Positions 35,526 to 47,704 of a stretch of 64,000 nucleotides of DNA are shown piece after piece. Position numbers and translations under genes: made by a program. The notes under the pieces are model-generated. The model was given only the letters and a program-made list of their open reading frames with translations. It was not told the DNA's origin and searched no databases. Origin of the DNA: Apus apus (Eukaryota; Chordata; Aves; Apodiformes; Apodidae); contig NC_067284.1 in the NCBI RefSeq assembly GCF_020740795.1, positions 96,773,440-96,837,439 of the forward strand. Reading direction: 5' to 3'. How positions within the stretch are numbered: the stretch's first letter is position 1; each line of letters starts with the position of its first letter.

Positions 35526-38039
35526 CTCCCTGTGCAAAGGACTCCGCTCGCTGGGGCAAGCCTGCTGCAAGGCAGGGCTGCGGGAGTCCCTTCTGCCCCC
35601 TTCAGCTTCCCAGTGCAGCCCCCCGGTATAGGAATGTTGTTAGGGAAATGCTCTTTGGGTGTGCAGTGCTTGCACCCGTGCAGAGCTGCCGGACAGCCAG
35701 CCGGGACGCCTGGGTGGTTGCGCTGGTGTGACTGCACCATCTAGCGCTGCCTTCTGCACCTCAGCGCCTGCCTGCAGCCAAACGGAGGCTCTGCTGGTTT
35801 CTCACAAGTTGACGGGGATTGCACCCCCAGTGCGTGTAGAGCCAAACTTCCTGATTCATAAGCACCCCAAAAGCTGGGGAGATTGTTGTGCAGGGGCAGC
35901 AGCTTCTTCTAGCTACTGTCTTCCCTGGTAGGTGAGTGTTCGTCCAGCTTGGACGGCCGTTACAGAGGAAAGACCGCGACAGAGCGCTAGGTTGGATTGG
36001 TGATGTATGTGCACAAAATGCACGTGTGAAATACCAAGTTAGGCTGCTTCAGTGGGCTCTGGAGAGAAAACGCAGATTCTGCTCAGGATTGCTGGCTGCG
36101 TTCAGCGCCACTTCTGGATCCAGTCAGGAAGCAATAGTGCAGCAGCAGAAACAAGGTCCAGACCCGCAGGGGCTGCTCCCTCAGCTCCTGCCCAGGTGCT
36201 GCCCTAAGGCACAGCTCCTGCGAAGGCCTGAGGCCTGCAGGGAGCAGCACCATTTTGCTCCAGAAAGAGTGGCTGGACACTGAGGCCAGAAGGAGATGAG
36301 GTCTGCTGTCTCCACAGCCTTGCAAACGTAACTGGTAGTTTCTGATAAGCCTGAAAGCAGTCAGGCTGCTGAGGCTCCCCTGCTTCCTGGGGTGACTGAG
36401 GGGACAGCTGCAGTGTGATGGATGAGGAAGGACGAGCCCTCTCAACCTTGGCTAGGAAACTCTTTTGCTCACAAGCGTGTGGGCTAGTGACTTTGTGAGG
36501 TAATGAATGTGTGAATTGTTGAAGGAATTAATTGAAGAACTGAGAATTTAGACTAGTTTGTCGAAAAGAGATCGAGCTCATTTGACTTTCACTTCATGAA
36601 TTAATGAAGTAAAGCTTGATTCACAGTGTATATTTCCCTATGAATTTGAGAGATTCATATAAACTGTGACATTTTATTGGCATCAGAAGCTGGATCTCTC
36701 TGACACGTTTTGTTGGCAAGCACAGCTGCTCCACCATGGAAAATGAGGCAGTTGGTTATGTGTAAATCTAAACAGTATATATGTGTGTGTCACAATGAAA
36801 AATGAAAAACTAAACAATGAGTAGCAACAAAATCTGCCTTCCCCTGTAATAATTACTAGATGCCTGTTTTGTTGCCTGCCTGCCTTCCATGGCAGTGTGA
36901 AGACTGCCTTGCAAGAACTCCTGGTTTAGCTGAATTGGAAGAAGCAGGTGCTACAGTCCTAGATACCAGACAAGCTCTTCCCACAGGGTAAAATCTCTGG
37001 GCAGTCATACATGAGCAGGGACATCTCTGCCTCATAGAAAAAGGAGCAGAGGAAGCATAGGAATCACTGGAAGCCTTAGTCTTAGCCAGGGGTAAGTGTT
37101 AATATCTTTCAAGAGGTCCTCCAGCATAGGTTAGCAGATACAGCAGTATCTACCACAAATTCTAAAACCCAGAGGAGAATCTCAGCTAAAGTAGATTTAA
37201 TGGAAAAGAGCTAATCTGTCTCTATGCAAAAAGGAGAAAGCAAAATGGGGAAATAGAGGAGCACCAGCATTCACTACTGCATGTAAGTGGTTATAGAAAA
37301 CATGCTTAGATAAAGAACAATCTCTGAGTCTCTTACATGCTCTGACTGTGCCTGTTTTAGAGAAATTTCCTGAGTTTGCCTCATCAACCCTTCATGATAG
37401 TCCTCTAGAATCTGTACCCAGGGATGGCAATGACAACATTCAACTTAAGAAAGTAATGACTAAAGCAGAGGATTTTAGGAACGTAAGGTCTGGGATACTT
37501 GCATCTATCAACACTGTCCCTAGACCATGAAGATGCAGTAAATCAAAGTCAGGGCTTGGTCTTGTGGCAGTTGGAGTGGCTGCTGCTTGCCCTGCTGAGG
37601 ATTCAAGTACAGAGGTGATGTGGTAGTTAATTACCACTGCTTTAGTATATTCCCCATCGACAGAGGAGCCCAAATGTAGATAGTAGATAAGGGCACTTAC
37701 CAAGGACAGCCTCCACTTAGCAAACAAGTAATTTCAATCCTAAGTGTCCATGGGCAAGTCACTATTCACTGATTGACTAAATTAATTCTGTGTAACGGAC
37801 CAGCAGTCCACCTGACCTTATACTTAGGTCCTAATGGAAGGTGCCTTTTAGGTAAGAATTTACTGAAGGGTCAGTCATGAGTGTACCCATGGGGAACAAG
37901 GACAACCACACTATTTATTGCACAGTTTGCCTCATATCAATGAACCCTTGTTAGCCTGTTACAAACAGATGCTGCCTTAGCCCACAGCAAGCTAGCACTC
38001 CACATTGCAAGTTCCCTCCTGATGCTATTCATTCTCTTA

Positions 38040-38990
38040 CTGAATTGACAAAACAGGTCAAAGAACAGGGAATCATTGGCAAGTCTCCTCCCTCTACAAG
38101 TCTCCTATATGGCCTCGAAAGAAGCCTAGTGGCAAGCGGTGACTAACAGCAGATTGTGGAGGCCTGACTGTGCCTGTCCACTGTGGCTGTTCCCGCTGTA
38201 GCTGTTACAGTCAGTTCTTTTCATGATGGATGGCGACTACCGATGTGAAAGACACGTTTTTTATGAGCCCAGCACAGGAGGCAGATAGGATGAGGTTTGC
38301 TTTCATTTGGCAGGGAGTCCAGTATCCATTCACTTGCCTATAGTGAGGCTTAAGCCATAGTCTCACCACACGTGTAACTCATACCACACTGGCTAAAGAG
38401 CTGGAAATGTTCAGCTTCCACAAGAGGTCACTGTGGGGCAGCACATCGGTGATGTTTTAAGAGGTGGCGGCCCCTTTGCAGAACCGGTAGACAAGCGACG
38501 GACACTTGCTACAACACACCTACAGTCAACTGCAATAGAAATACCAGAAGAACAGAAAAAAGGGCTCAGTCACGAATTTATATTTTGGGGAATCAAATAG
38601 ATAGGTGAGAAAAAAACAGCCCCCGATGAGGCACTACAGGAATACAACAGTTACCCCTACCCCAGAACAAGAAAGGAGTTACATGCTGTGCTGAGACTTC
38701 AGGATCTCAGGGCGCATATGTTCCGGGGTTTAGTATAATAGCCTAACCACTCCATAACTTAGTAAAGGAAAATGCAATCTGGGAATGGTACCTGCAACAT
38801 AAAGAGGCCCCCAGAGCTGTAAAAGAAACCTGTAAGTGTGTGTCAGCCATTGGGATTCACCCACCCTATGTGTCCCTCACACATCCAGGTAGGAGAGAAG
38901 TGATATTGGTGGGGAGGGACTAGAGCAACAGGGGCTGCCTGGATCCACGCAATACTCCATCACTTTGGGCTTCACATCAGAGCAGAATTT
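38040..38990 (+). mobile_element. Decayed ERV-L-like pol relic (RT to RNase H region)
   Basis: Conceptual translation in shifting frames gives reverse-transcriptase-like pieces in the expected order. The pieces are: SPIWPRKKPSGKR then a stop (38101-38142); DVKDTFF (38242) and FAFIWQGVQYPFT, then a stop; a QHIGDVL remnant of the YxDD catalytic box (38439-38459) that lacks the Tyr and the first Asp; a connection-like FWGIK...RKELHAVLRL segment (about 38590-38705); and WEWYLQHKEAPRAVKET (about 38779-38829). Stops and frameshifts show it is inactive. Similarity is to ERV-L (class III) elements, recognised from family knowledge. The boundaries are loose, and gag or protease remains upstream (about 37.3-38.0 kb) are possible but not shown. 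Confidence 0.8.
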
Positions 38991-39159
38991 TGTGAGAATG
39001 CAGTAATATGTAACAATAAGACTGCTGTTAAACAATTATGGAAAGAAAACTTAATTTTGAATAGGAAACCAGTGATTATGTATTTCCAGGAAGAGTGTGA
39101 AACTGGTCAGTGGAGTCATCATCAGGGCAAATACACTTCCCCTCTAGTAAAGCTTTTTG

Positions 39160-39640
39160 AAAATCCAAAACAGTACGAGTGTTTCTTTCTGTGGTAAGCA
39201 TAGAGTGCCTCACTCCCAAAGCTTCATGTGCTTCAGTGAAATCTGATCAGAAAAGATTATAGGTATGGTCTCTCCCTAGACTATTTATTGCACTCGCTTA
39301 ACTGACACCTTAGTTATCTCCATCTCTGAGAACTGATTGGAAAATCAGATGGTTTTGAGAGAGTAAGTTGTCATTAATAAAGATTTCTAAATTGTCTTCT
39401 TTCTGCGAGATGTGCCCATTCATGTGCCATTTGGAAATATGCCAGTCTTGGAGAACAACTGCCACGGCTCCTGTGGCAGAGCCTGGAGCTTTATCCATCA
39501 GGATTATTTCAGGGATGCTAACAGTTGCTCTTCTGAAGACTTCACCTTTTTTGCCATGGTCATTAATAGCAATGCCTTTAATGCTCATTATAGCTACGTG
39601 TGCTCCATGCAAAGATCTGCACAACTGCCGCAAGATCCTG
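39160..39640 (+). repeat. Second copy of the AKAP12 last-intron/terminal-exon sequence
   Basis: This aligns by eye with 27375-27820. Shared blocks include 'gagtgcctcac', 'ggtctctccctag' and 'gagagagtaagttgtcatta'. They also include 'gccatttgg...atgccagtc', 'ggagctttat', and 'cttcaccttttttg' followed by 'caatgcctttaatg'. The splice acceptor TTTCAG of AKAP12 corresponds to TGCGAG here, so this copy should not splice. It could be a local duplication or two copies of one old transposon. It adjoins the 3' side of the ERV-like relic. Confidence 0.8.
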
Positions 39641-40429
39641 CCAGAGACCTCAACCCACTCCCCTCATAGGGGGCAGTAAGGACTTCCCCAGCTCCTCCTT
39701 ACCTTTCCTATGAGGAGATAGACACAGAAACAGGCTTCTCCTGCACATGCTCTTAGGTGAAGGGGGTAACTGAAGCTGAAACTGGGGAAGACAGAGAAAG
39801 AAGGGGAGAGAACCACATTCTGTTTAGTGCTGCAAGGCCTGAAATACACCTTTGGTGTCATTCCAGGGGAACAGGCATCATCCTGTGCCCGCGCTCTCCA
39901 CCAGTTGGTACACATTTGACTCTATAAATGTAAAATACTTCCGCGTTACTGCTGTGCTTTGCATGTTCCCACTCTCTTAAGAGGAAACAGTTAATAGAAC
40001 GGAAAAAAACCAAAACAACCCAAACCAAAAACCCCAACCCGGTATCCTTAGAGGCGTGGTCCCCGTTAGGTGGCTGCTTCCCGAGCCTCTGCTCGGTTGT
40101 CTCTCTGCCTGTCTGAGCTGCTTTCACCGCGCCTCAGCTCTCCCTCTGCACGGCACAGCCCCACGCGCAGATGCAAGCTGATTCCGAGTTTCAGCATTCT
40201 TTCGGCTGATCTTTGCTTTTGTTTCTCTTGCAGCAGATGAAACTCAGGGAAGAACAGTGGCATCGTGGCCCCGAGACACACCTTTTGCTACGCTTCAGTC
40301 TCAAAATAACTCGGGCCGGTGGGAAAGGTGATGTATTGCCCCAATCACTCCAGTCTTCAGTAGAATCGCGGTGCTAAATCAAGCGGGAGGACACAACTTC
40401 TGCTACAGTGCCAGGAGCGGGGCAAGCCC

Positions 40430-40840
40430 ACGAAGCTCCTCAGACACCCAGCACCGGGAGGGCACGGCCCTGCACTCACCCAGCTGACGGTGACACCGGC
40501 AGAAGGGGGAACCCCCCTGAGGCAGAGGGAGGCTGCGGGCCGAGGCGGGACGGCGCTCCCAGCCCCCCTCCCCCGCGGCGCCGCCGCCGCGGCCGCGCTC
40601 CCGCCCCGCATGCGCGGCTCCCCGCCCCCCCAGGCGCTGCCGGCGCTTCCAGCTCCGCCAGGGACCCGCCAGGGACCCGCCCGGCCGCCGCAGGGCGCTC
40701 CCCGCGGCCCCCGCAGCCGCCCGCCCGCCCGAAGCACGGAGCGGGGCTGAGCCGTGAGGAGCCGCCTCCGGCAGGGCCCGCGCTCCCCTGCGGCCGGCCC
40801 GGAGCAGAGGAGGCCCCGCCGCCTTAACTTCCCCTTGCTT
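40430..40840. promoter_or_regulatory. Orphan CpG island between AKAP12 and ZBTB2
   Basis: A sharp GC/CpG-rich island with no recognised gene attached. It includes an NRF1-like palindrome CGCATGCGC (40607-40615), GC-rich stretches and a CCAAT box at 40884-40888 just outside. On the minus strand a strong donor CTGG|GTGAGTG sits at 40480/40479, as expected for a first exon transcribed toward AKAP12. The open frames in both directions are typical of GC-rich DNA and I do not call them proteins. A non-coding RNA promoter, a lineage-specific gene or an enhancer island are all possible. Confidence 0.7.
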
Positions 40841-41743
40841 CGGGTGAACTTGCACGGTCTGGCCTCTCAGAGCTGGAATTTCGCCAATAGGTTGTTGCTC
40901 TCACCACAGCGATCGGTGCTTGACGCTGTAGAGAGGGGGGACGTGTTATTTACAGAAACCTAATACATGACAGGAGCGTGGTGCTCAAGGAACACTTGGA
41001 CCCTTCAAGTCATACCTGTGCTTGGTTGGTTGTTGGTTTTAACTGCAGATTTTACTGCATCTGTATTGGAAAATAGTAAGTAGGGCAGCAACATTTTGAA
41101 CTTGAATACAATCAGCAAACACGGGTGAAGTGTCTCCCAGGATCCTTTTCCTGTTGGACGCAAATCAGGACTTGTTCTGGGTCTCTTTATCAATATTGCC
41201 AAAGATGTCTTATGTATGTCTCAAAATTAGATATATTTTGTTATAATTATATGTAAGAATGCCATTATATATATATATATATAAAGACTGAACAATCATG
41301 ACTCAGTGTTCTGTGTACCTGTCTGTGTGTGGCGGCTGACGTGCCAGCACCTGGGGTGGTGGTGGTTCAGTAATGGGACATCACCTTCCCTTCCTCATCA
41401 ACACATGCAAATCACATGCGCTGAGTGACCATTTCCCTTCATGTCCTTCGAGTACTGCTCTTGGGGTGCAAGGACCTGACCAGTGTGTGTGTAGCCCTTC
41501 TCATTTTCCAGGCTTTACCCTTTTGTAGGGCAGTCAGGGAAGACCTGCTCCTGCTGGGATGGGAAGCTTGTGCTGGCACTTTAACACCAACATAGAGGCT
41601 GTGACCTGAGTCAGTGTTCAGGGCTACCCCAGAGCATATGCTTATCTTCATCCTGAGTTGCACTTGCAGGGACCACCTACCTATGCCACCAAAAAATTGA
41701 CCCAATTTAGAGTTAATTCTTTTTGAGGGGAAATGGTCTTGAT

Positions 41744-41903
41744 CAGAACTGAATGGCAGATGTGACGGTATTCTTATGTGTATATATATAAAAAAAATGT
41801 TTAAAGTGACACATATTCTTGTCAGTGACGATGCAGAAAGGTGCTTCCTTGTGTACCTGCCTCTGCAAGCACTTTGAAGTTTTGAGTGCTCCATGCTCTG
41901 CAG
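41744..41903 (+). repeat. Dispersed repeat, copy B (partner at 35395-35525)
   Basis: Same block order as copy A: 'tggcagatgtgacggta', 'cagtgacgatgcagaaagg', 'cttgtgtacctgcctc', 'gcactttg' and 'gagtgctcc...gctctgcag'. Contains a TA-rich insertion relative to copy A. Confidence 0.6.
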
Positions 41904-43371
41904 AGCAGTGCAGTAACTGTATATTTGTCTTAACTTGCATTTTGTGGCTCTGCTTCTCTTTTCTAAGTAGATTTCCTAACGTTCCAGGAAAGCTTCCATT
42001 TTGGCCAAGGCAACACACATGGACTGAACATGAGGAAGTCCTCCTGCGCGCAGCTCCTTTGGCACAAGGGCTAAAATAGTGGCACTATGAGGAGTAGCAA
42101 CAGTTACTGACAGCTGCGCAAAGACCATGCTGAGCTCTGCATCTTGGCACTTGTGACCTGTTCAAGAGCATGGGCGCACAGACAGCATGCCAGCAAGGCT
42201 GTGCTGCGGTGGCAGTGTGTTTTGTGTCTTTTGGCTAAATTTCATTAAAGTATGTCCTTTTTAATGGCAAGCTTGATAGAAAAAGCCTTCAATTGCTTGG
42301 GCCTAAGATAACTAAAGGACTATATTACTCTCCAAAAAGGCAGAGTATTTAAAAAAAGTAATTGTGCTTTTAAGCAGATTGGGGAAAACCATTGCAAGGG
42401 ATTGTGATGCCACTGAGCAACCTAGAACCTGCTCTTATCTAACCGAGTTCCCTTTAATTAATGTTAAAAGTTTTTGTAATGTCCATTAAGTTATTTAAAG
42501 CAAACAGAAATAAATGTATTTTTTTCTTCTTGTACCTGACTACCTTTTGTGACTGAAGCTATTATTTTATGGAACTTGGAACTGAAGAGCCAGAAAGCAG
42601 ATTTTCTAAACTTAAGGCCTTGCAGTGTAAACAGGAGTGCAGTTTAAGGAATCCAATGTTTATAACACTAGTATCTTCTAATAAATTTCCTCTCAGCACA
42701 AGTAGAATGATGATTAGACTAGTGACCTAGAAGATACTGGATACAAAGTTCAAAAAGAATAGTGATTGCAGAGGTCTGCAATCTTCACTTTCAGAGTGAT
42801 AATCACCTGTTACTTCTATTGCAGATGGATTGGTAGATGTTTGGTACTTTTGCAGTCCAAGAACAGGTGTCTTGTCAGGTGACATATCTGGGAAGTTAAC
42901 TTTGAAGTTACTCCTTCAGAAATATACTGGGGCTGAAGGTCCAACCTACAGCCTTGAATAATAGGCAGATTTTCATTGATTATTCAGCAGTTCCTGCAAA
43001 GCTGTCTTTTTTCATTTGGTAGGAAAACCACTTTAGCAGGTGAGCAGACTGAATGAGTAATGAGCAACTCAGTCACAAATCTGAGTCAAAAGTTTAAAGA
43101 TAAAACCTGAAGTTATCGCTAACTGTAATAATAATTCAGACGGTATTTAACACAGATACTTGAACAAAACTGTAGTTGTGCTGTAATGACCCAAATTCTT
43201 GATGCAGTTGTTAATAACCAGAATATACTGTTTCTAATTCTTGTAGAGGAACAAAGCCTGCTCAAGCAGTGAAATGCAACGCCTTACACATAACTATGGA
43301 GCATCAGACAGACAATAAAGGATATTTAAAATAAACCATTATGGTAGCTGAGCACATATAAAAATAGTATC
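41904..43371. other. Intergenic DNA, nothing recognised
   Basis: AT-rich sequence between the dispersed repeat and the presumed ZBTB2 3' end. No coding potential, RNA gene or repeat family was recognised. Confidence 0.5.
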
Positions 43372-46341
43372 TTTATTGTGATTTTTTTAAAAATTTACCT
43401 GACAAGTGTTCTTTCTTAGGAATAAATATCAACAGGTGAGAGTATCTCTGCTGAGCCTGAAATGTCATGTTTCTTGCAGTAGCCGTGCTGTCATAACCAA
43501 CTTCTCTGGCTGCTTGTTCCCTGCCCTACACCACCCCTTCCTTCTGGGCTGTACACCGACTTTACAAGGCCACTGCTCACCAGATGAGGGACCTGCCCAA
43601 GTGGGAGTCACCGCTTCCCATTCTCTTCATGCTGAATGATGCCAGCAGCAACACTGGCTTCAGTAAGCCTCCTCCCTGCTCTTTTCTGCCCTGGCACAAC
43701 CTGAGAGTTCTCTGAAGCCCTCTGCAGAATTAAAACGGGGAACAGATTTGACAGAAACCCAGCATTTTTTAAGACTAGCTGTTTTTCAGTGGAGTCAGTT
43801 CACTTGAGCCCATTCAACATGTAACTGAGCAAACATGCTTTCCAAACATGTTCTTCCAAAGTGGAAAAGGAGAAACGAGAGCAGGAATATGGTAAAGACT
43901 CTGCCGTATGTCTCAAAAAAATGGTATGGCCATGTGCACCCTTGTGATACAACCGGCCACCTGGGGAGTTGAGCTGAACTGCTGTATTCTGCACTGGAGC
44001 AGAGCTGGAGTGCTGAAAAAGAAGAGCACCTGGCTAAGCAGTAACTAAAAGCTGAGGTGGTAGCGCCTTTAGCAGCTGTAGTAATTTTGGAAATTAACTT
44101 CTGATTATCCCCTAAACCACAGCTACCTCAAAAGCTGACCTTACCCTGAATTAGGAAAGATTTATTCTTTTTTTTTTTCCTGCTCTGAGAGCATTTCAGA
44201 CCAAGTGAGATTAAATATAAAAACACATTTGAAGAAATTACATTGGTAAATGAAGATCCTAAAAAAGTTTTAAAATGGGCAACACTAAAAAAAATCTGTA
44301 AGATGTTACTATTTTACCTGAAAACACTTCTATATTTTGAAGTAAAATAAATTGATTTTAGATCTATTACTCTAATACAAGAGAGATAATAAACTCAACA
44401 TCACTCACAATAATCTTGACAATAATTGTCATAATAAACTGAAAAAACTAATACGTAGAGACTCTTTGTGCCAAATCCACTCCTTTAAGCTTTAGTAAGC
44501 TATTTGTTCATATGCATGACAGAGGTTTTAGTCTGATGCACAAAATACATTGCTTGACTTTTAAATTGATTCAGTAAGAACTCTTCCAGGAAGACTGAAA
44601 GCCAACAACCTTTCACCTTCAACTCAGTAAATCGTATCCCATTTAATTCGGTTTTTATTCAATGAAATGATGTATAAAAACTTACAAATCTGAGAACTTA
44701 ACTATACACAAAAAAGATGATATTCAGTTTAAACGTATACACAGAGAAGAGCTGTGGTTTGTGACTTGCCCTCTCCCGCCCCTCCCCCCAAAACACACAC
44801 CATCTCCGTTTATGATGGGGCACTTGTTCTGTCCGCTTACGCCTTCTCTTGGCCCCGGTCATTGCTCCATGGCTTTCACTGCTGCTGTCAGTTTAGGTTT
44901 TTAGGCTACCAGCAAAAAAATCTGGGCATCTATATAAAAGATTAGGAACCAGCAACTTGATTTTTAACACAAAGATGCAGTGCTACACCATCAGCTAAAA
45001 CGAAAACTACAGAATTCATTCTTTCAGTTTTTGCAGACTTTGTCTTGGCTTTGAAAATAACAGGAAACTCACAGAGCAGAATTTGCCTGTCAGCACTACA
45101 GATTCACTTTAAAACAATCATGATCCCCTGTTGCGAGAACATCTCTGACCACTTTTTCTTCCTCTTAACTCACACCATTAGACCAAATGAAACCATGGAC
45201 ATTTCTTGCCTGAGAGAGGCAATAAAGCTGTTCTCTCTCCTTTTACCCAGAATGACTCAAACCTACAGCTAACACCACATGCACGTGCTGCACTGATGAT
45301 GCCACAGTGCTCACCAGTACAGCACTTCTCTAGTTTCTTTTGTAGCTTGGGTGACAACACTTACCTATTAGCTTCTCTTCAACAGGCAAATAAGAATGCA
45401 CACAGCTTAGGATGTTTTAAATTTGATTAAAAATAACCTGTGCAATGACTAGTTTTGTCGAACAACTAAAAGACTTTCTGGGCTGAATCTGAGAGGAGAC
45501 AGCCAGTTACTTAAAAAGGATGTGTGCATTTATTTACCTGTACCAAATATACACACAAACACTTTCTATATATATATATAAAAAATCTTCATACATATAA
45601 AGGATTTATATATATATATATAAAGATTGCCATCACATTATTATTACAGCTACTTAAGTCAAAATTTGACTAAGTAACTACTTCACTTGACTCATTGATG
45701 CTATCTGAAACAGATACCCAAAGGCATACTTGACAGAAAACATACAGGTAAAAGAAACCAAAACCCTCAGCTCTTTTTAACTCAATGAATAGAGATTTTT
45801 GCATTCATTGAGAAAAGTTCGGAGAGTTTTCAGTTATAACCTTAATCAACTTGCATGTGGACTTCTAAAGAGCACGGTGTTTGTCAGATCTTCTTGAAAT
45901 GCCTTTTACCAGGGAAACTAATATATATATACACATATATATATTTTCTTTGCTTACCAAACTGATACTCTGTTTCTCATTACACTCATCATTGTATCTA
46001 AATACACTTTTAAGAAATCTAAATTTTATTAAAAATCTATTAAATTTGGATTAACTAATACTATCAACATAGTTAGCTGGATTATTTTTTCACACTTTCC
46101 TTTGTATTAAAATCAATTACATTTTGGTTTGATGCAAGAGCTTTCCGTTTGTTGTGGTGGGAGAGGCAAAGTCCAATTTCCTAACGTGCCAGTACAGTTC
46201 TGGTTGCCGAAGACAAAGGGTGGGAAGGAGGCTGGTGGAAAAGATGGCAGGGATAAGTGAGGTAAGAGTTTTGGGGAGGAAAAAGTTGATTTAATAAAAA
46301 ATGAGTAAAGAAACTTAAAAAAAATTATATAGGTTTCACAT
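43372..46341 (-). other. ZBTB2: Presumed ZBTB2 3' UTR
   Basis: About 3 kb of AT-rich sequence after the ZBTB2 stop codon with no other gene. Minus-strand AATAAA signals (TTTATT on plus) occur at 44161-44166 and 43372-43377, among others. The last is followed on the minus strand by a T/GT-rich stretch. TA microsatellites lie near 45565-45580, 45607-45622 and 45920-45945. UTR length is inferred; no transcript evidence is available. Confidence 0.55.
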
Positions 46342-47704
46342 TCAGTCTAACAACACTGCTTCCTGCTCCTTTTTGATGGAGGCTAACACTGCATTATCAG
46401 TCTCTGTGGCTTCTGTGTCCCCACCACCTAGCAGAATGGAGCGATCTTCTTCTAGCGTAAAGACAGAGTTTTGATTTTGGCACGAATGTTTGACTACTTC
46501 ATTGGGAGTTGAAAACGTTTTGTCACACAAGTTACATTTGTAGGGCTTGTTGGTCTGTACTAGCATGTTGTCCATTTGACTGCCTTCCTCAAAAGTACAG
46601 AGTTCCAGAGTCTGTTTGTCCACCATGGTGTACGTGTCCATGCTCTGGTTTAGGCACACGTGTCTGGCAGCCTGGTTAGCCCTACAAAAGCTTTTGTCAC
46701 AAGTGCTGCACTTGAAGGGCTTACCAGTGTGTATGTACATGTGCTCCCTCCAGTGGCTTTTCTGAATAAATTTGCGACCACAGATGGAACACTCGTATTT
46801 CCGTCTTTTTACTTCCCTCTCTTGATCTGCCTGCTCCAAGTTGTCTATGTCTGCAATATCAGAGGGGGGTGGTGTCTCTGACTGCTGCTGGCCATCAATT
46901 ATCGGGGAGTCTGAGATCTGCTGCAGCTCGCTGTCACTAATCATCCCTGCTTCAGGCACTTCCACAGCATCTTTATCAGCTGTGTTGTTACAGAGAGACA
47001 AAGATATATTGCTTTCTCCTTGCTGGCTAGACGTGAAGGGAACCCCTGTGTGAATCTGCAAGTGCTCACGCAAACTACTTCGCAAATTGAACCGGCGGCC
47101 GCAGAGGTGGCAGGCATAGTATTTTGGGAAGCTTCCATTCCTTTTCATAATGCTTGGCTTGACATGTGCTATTGTGAGTGAGGCAGGCTGTTCATCTGAA
47201 GAAGATGCTTCCATGTTGGCCTCTTCTCCTGCAGGTGAGTTATTACCAGCAGCAGACACCAATTCTGGAGATAAAGAAGATGGCAATGGGTCAGAAGTGG
47301 ACATGTTTGTCCTGGTCACTTGTGGCAGAGTGGTAGCTAACTGCGAGAGCTGTGAACCTTCAGAAACCTGCTCTTGGTTCATCCGTGATGTCTGTGGTCT
47401 TGGTTCTCGCCCGAGTTTGTCAGTTCCTGATGTAACCTTAGTGGGATGTCTTATCTGGTGATCTGCGATCTGAATGCCATATAATGAAGATGCTAATGGA
47501 AAAACTTGATCCGGGTGAGAAAAAGTTCCCTGACTTGCAAGGCTGGCCTCTTGAATTAGTGGATATGCATGCAGAAACTTTATTCCCTGTTCTAGTCGAA
47601 CTGGGTCAATGAGTTGTGGTGCCATCTTCCCAGTGTACATCAAATGCAAGAGATAACTGAAGATATCTGGCTGTATGTCAGTTGCTTTCAAACGGACACA
47701 TTCA
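46342..47704 (-). CDS. ZBTB2: ZBTB2 last coding exon (C-terminal BTB part and zinc fingers)
   Basis: ZBTB2 is a nuclear BTB/POZ zinc-finger transcription regulator. This exon follows a CACCTTTCAG acceptor (minus; exon starts at 47704) and encodes residues 58 (split Ser codon) to 511, ending in KKEQEAVLLD and a TGA at 46342-46344. It completes the BTB domain, then has a Ser/Pro-rich linker. Four zinc fingers follow: YACHLCGRRF (about 254-276, C2H2), YECSICGRKF (361-383, C2H2), FKCSTCDKSF (388-409) and YKCNLCDKTF (446-466). The last two have Cys as the final ligand (C2HC type), as in the mammalian protein. A basic REVKRRK at 355-361 may be a nuclear signal. Length and sequence closely match human ZBTB2 (514 residues). 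Confidence 0.97.

Noticed and set aside
40357-40855. Overlapping 126-150 codon frames in the orphan CpG island
   Set aside because: Composition effect; no recognisable domain. Only the promoter-like character and the splice donor are kept as a finding.
47689-47691. Taking 47691 as the start of ZBTB2
   Set aside because: That codon is TTG (Leu-63); the true start is the ATG at 49888 in the preceding exon.
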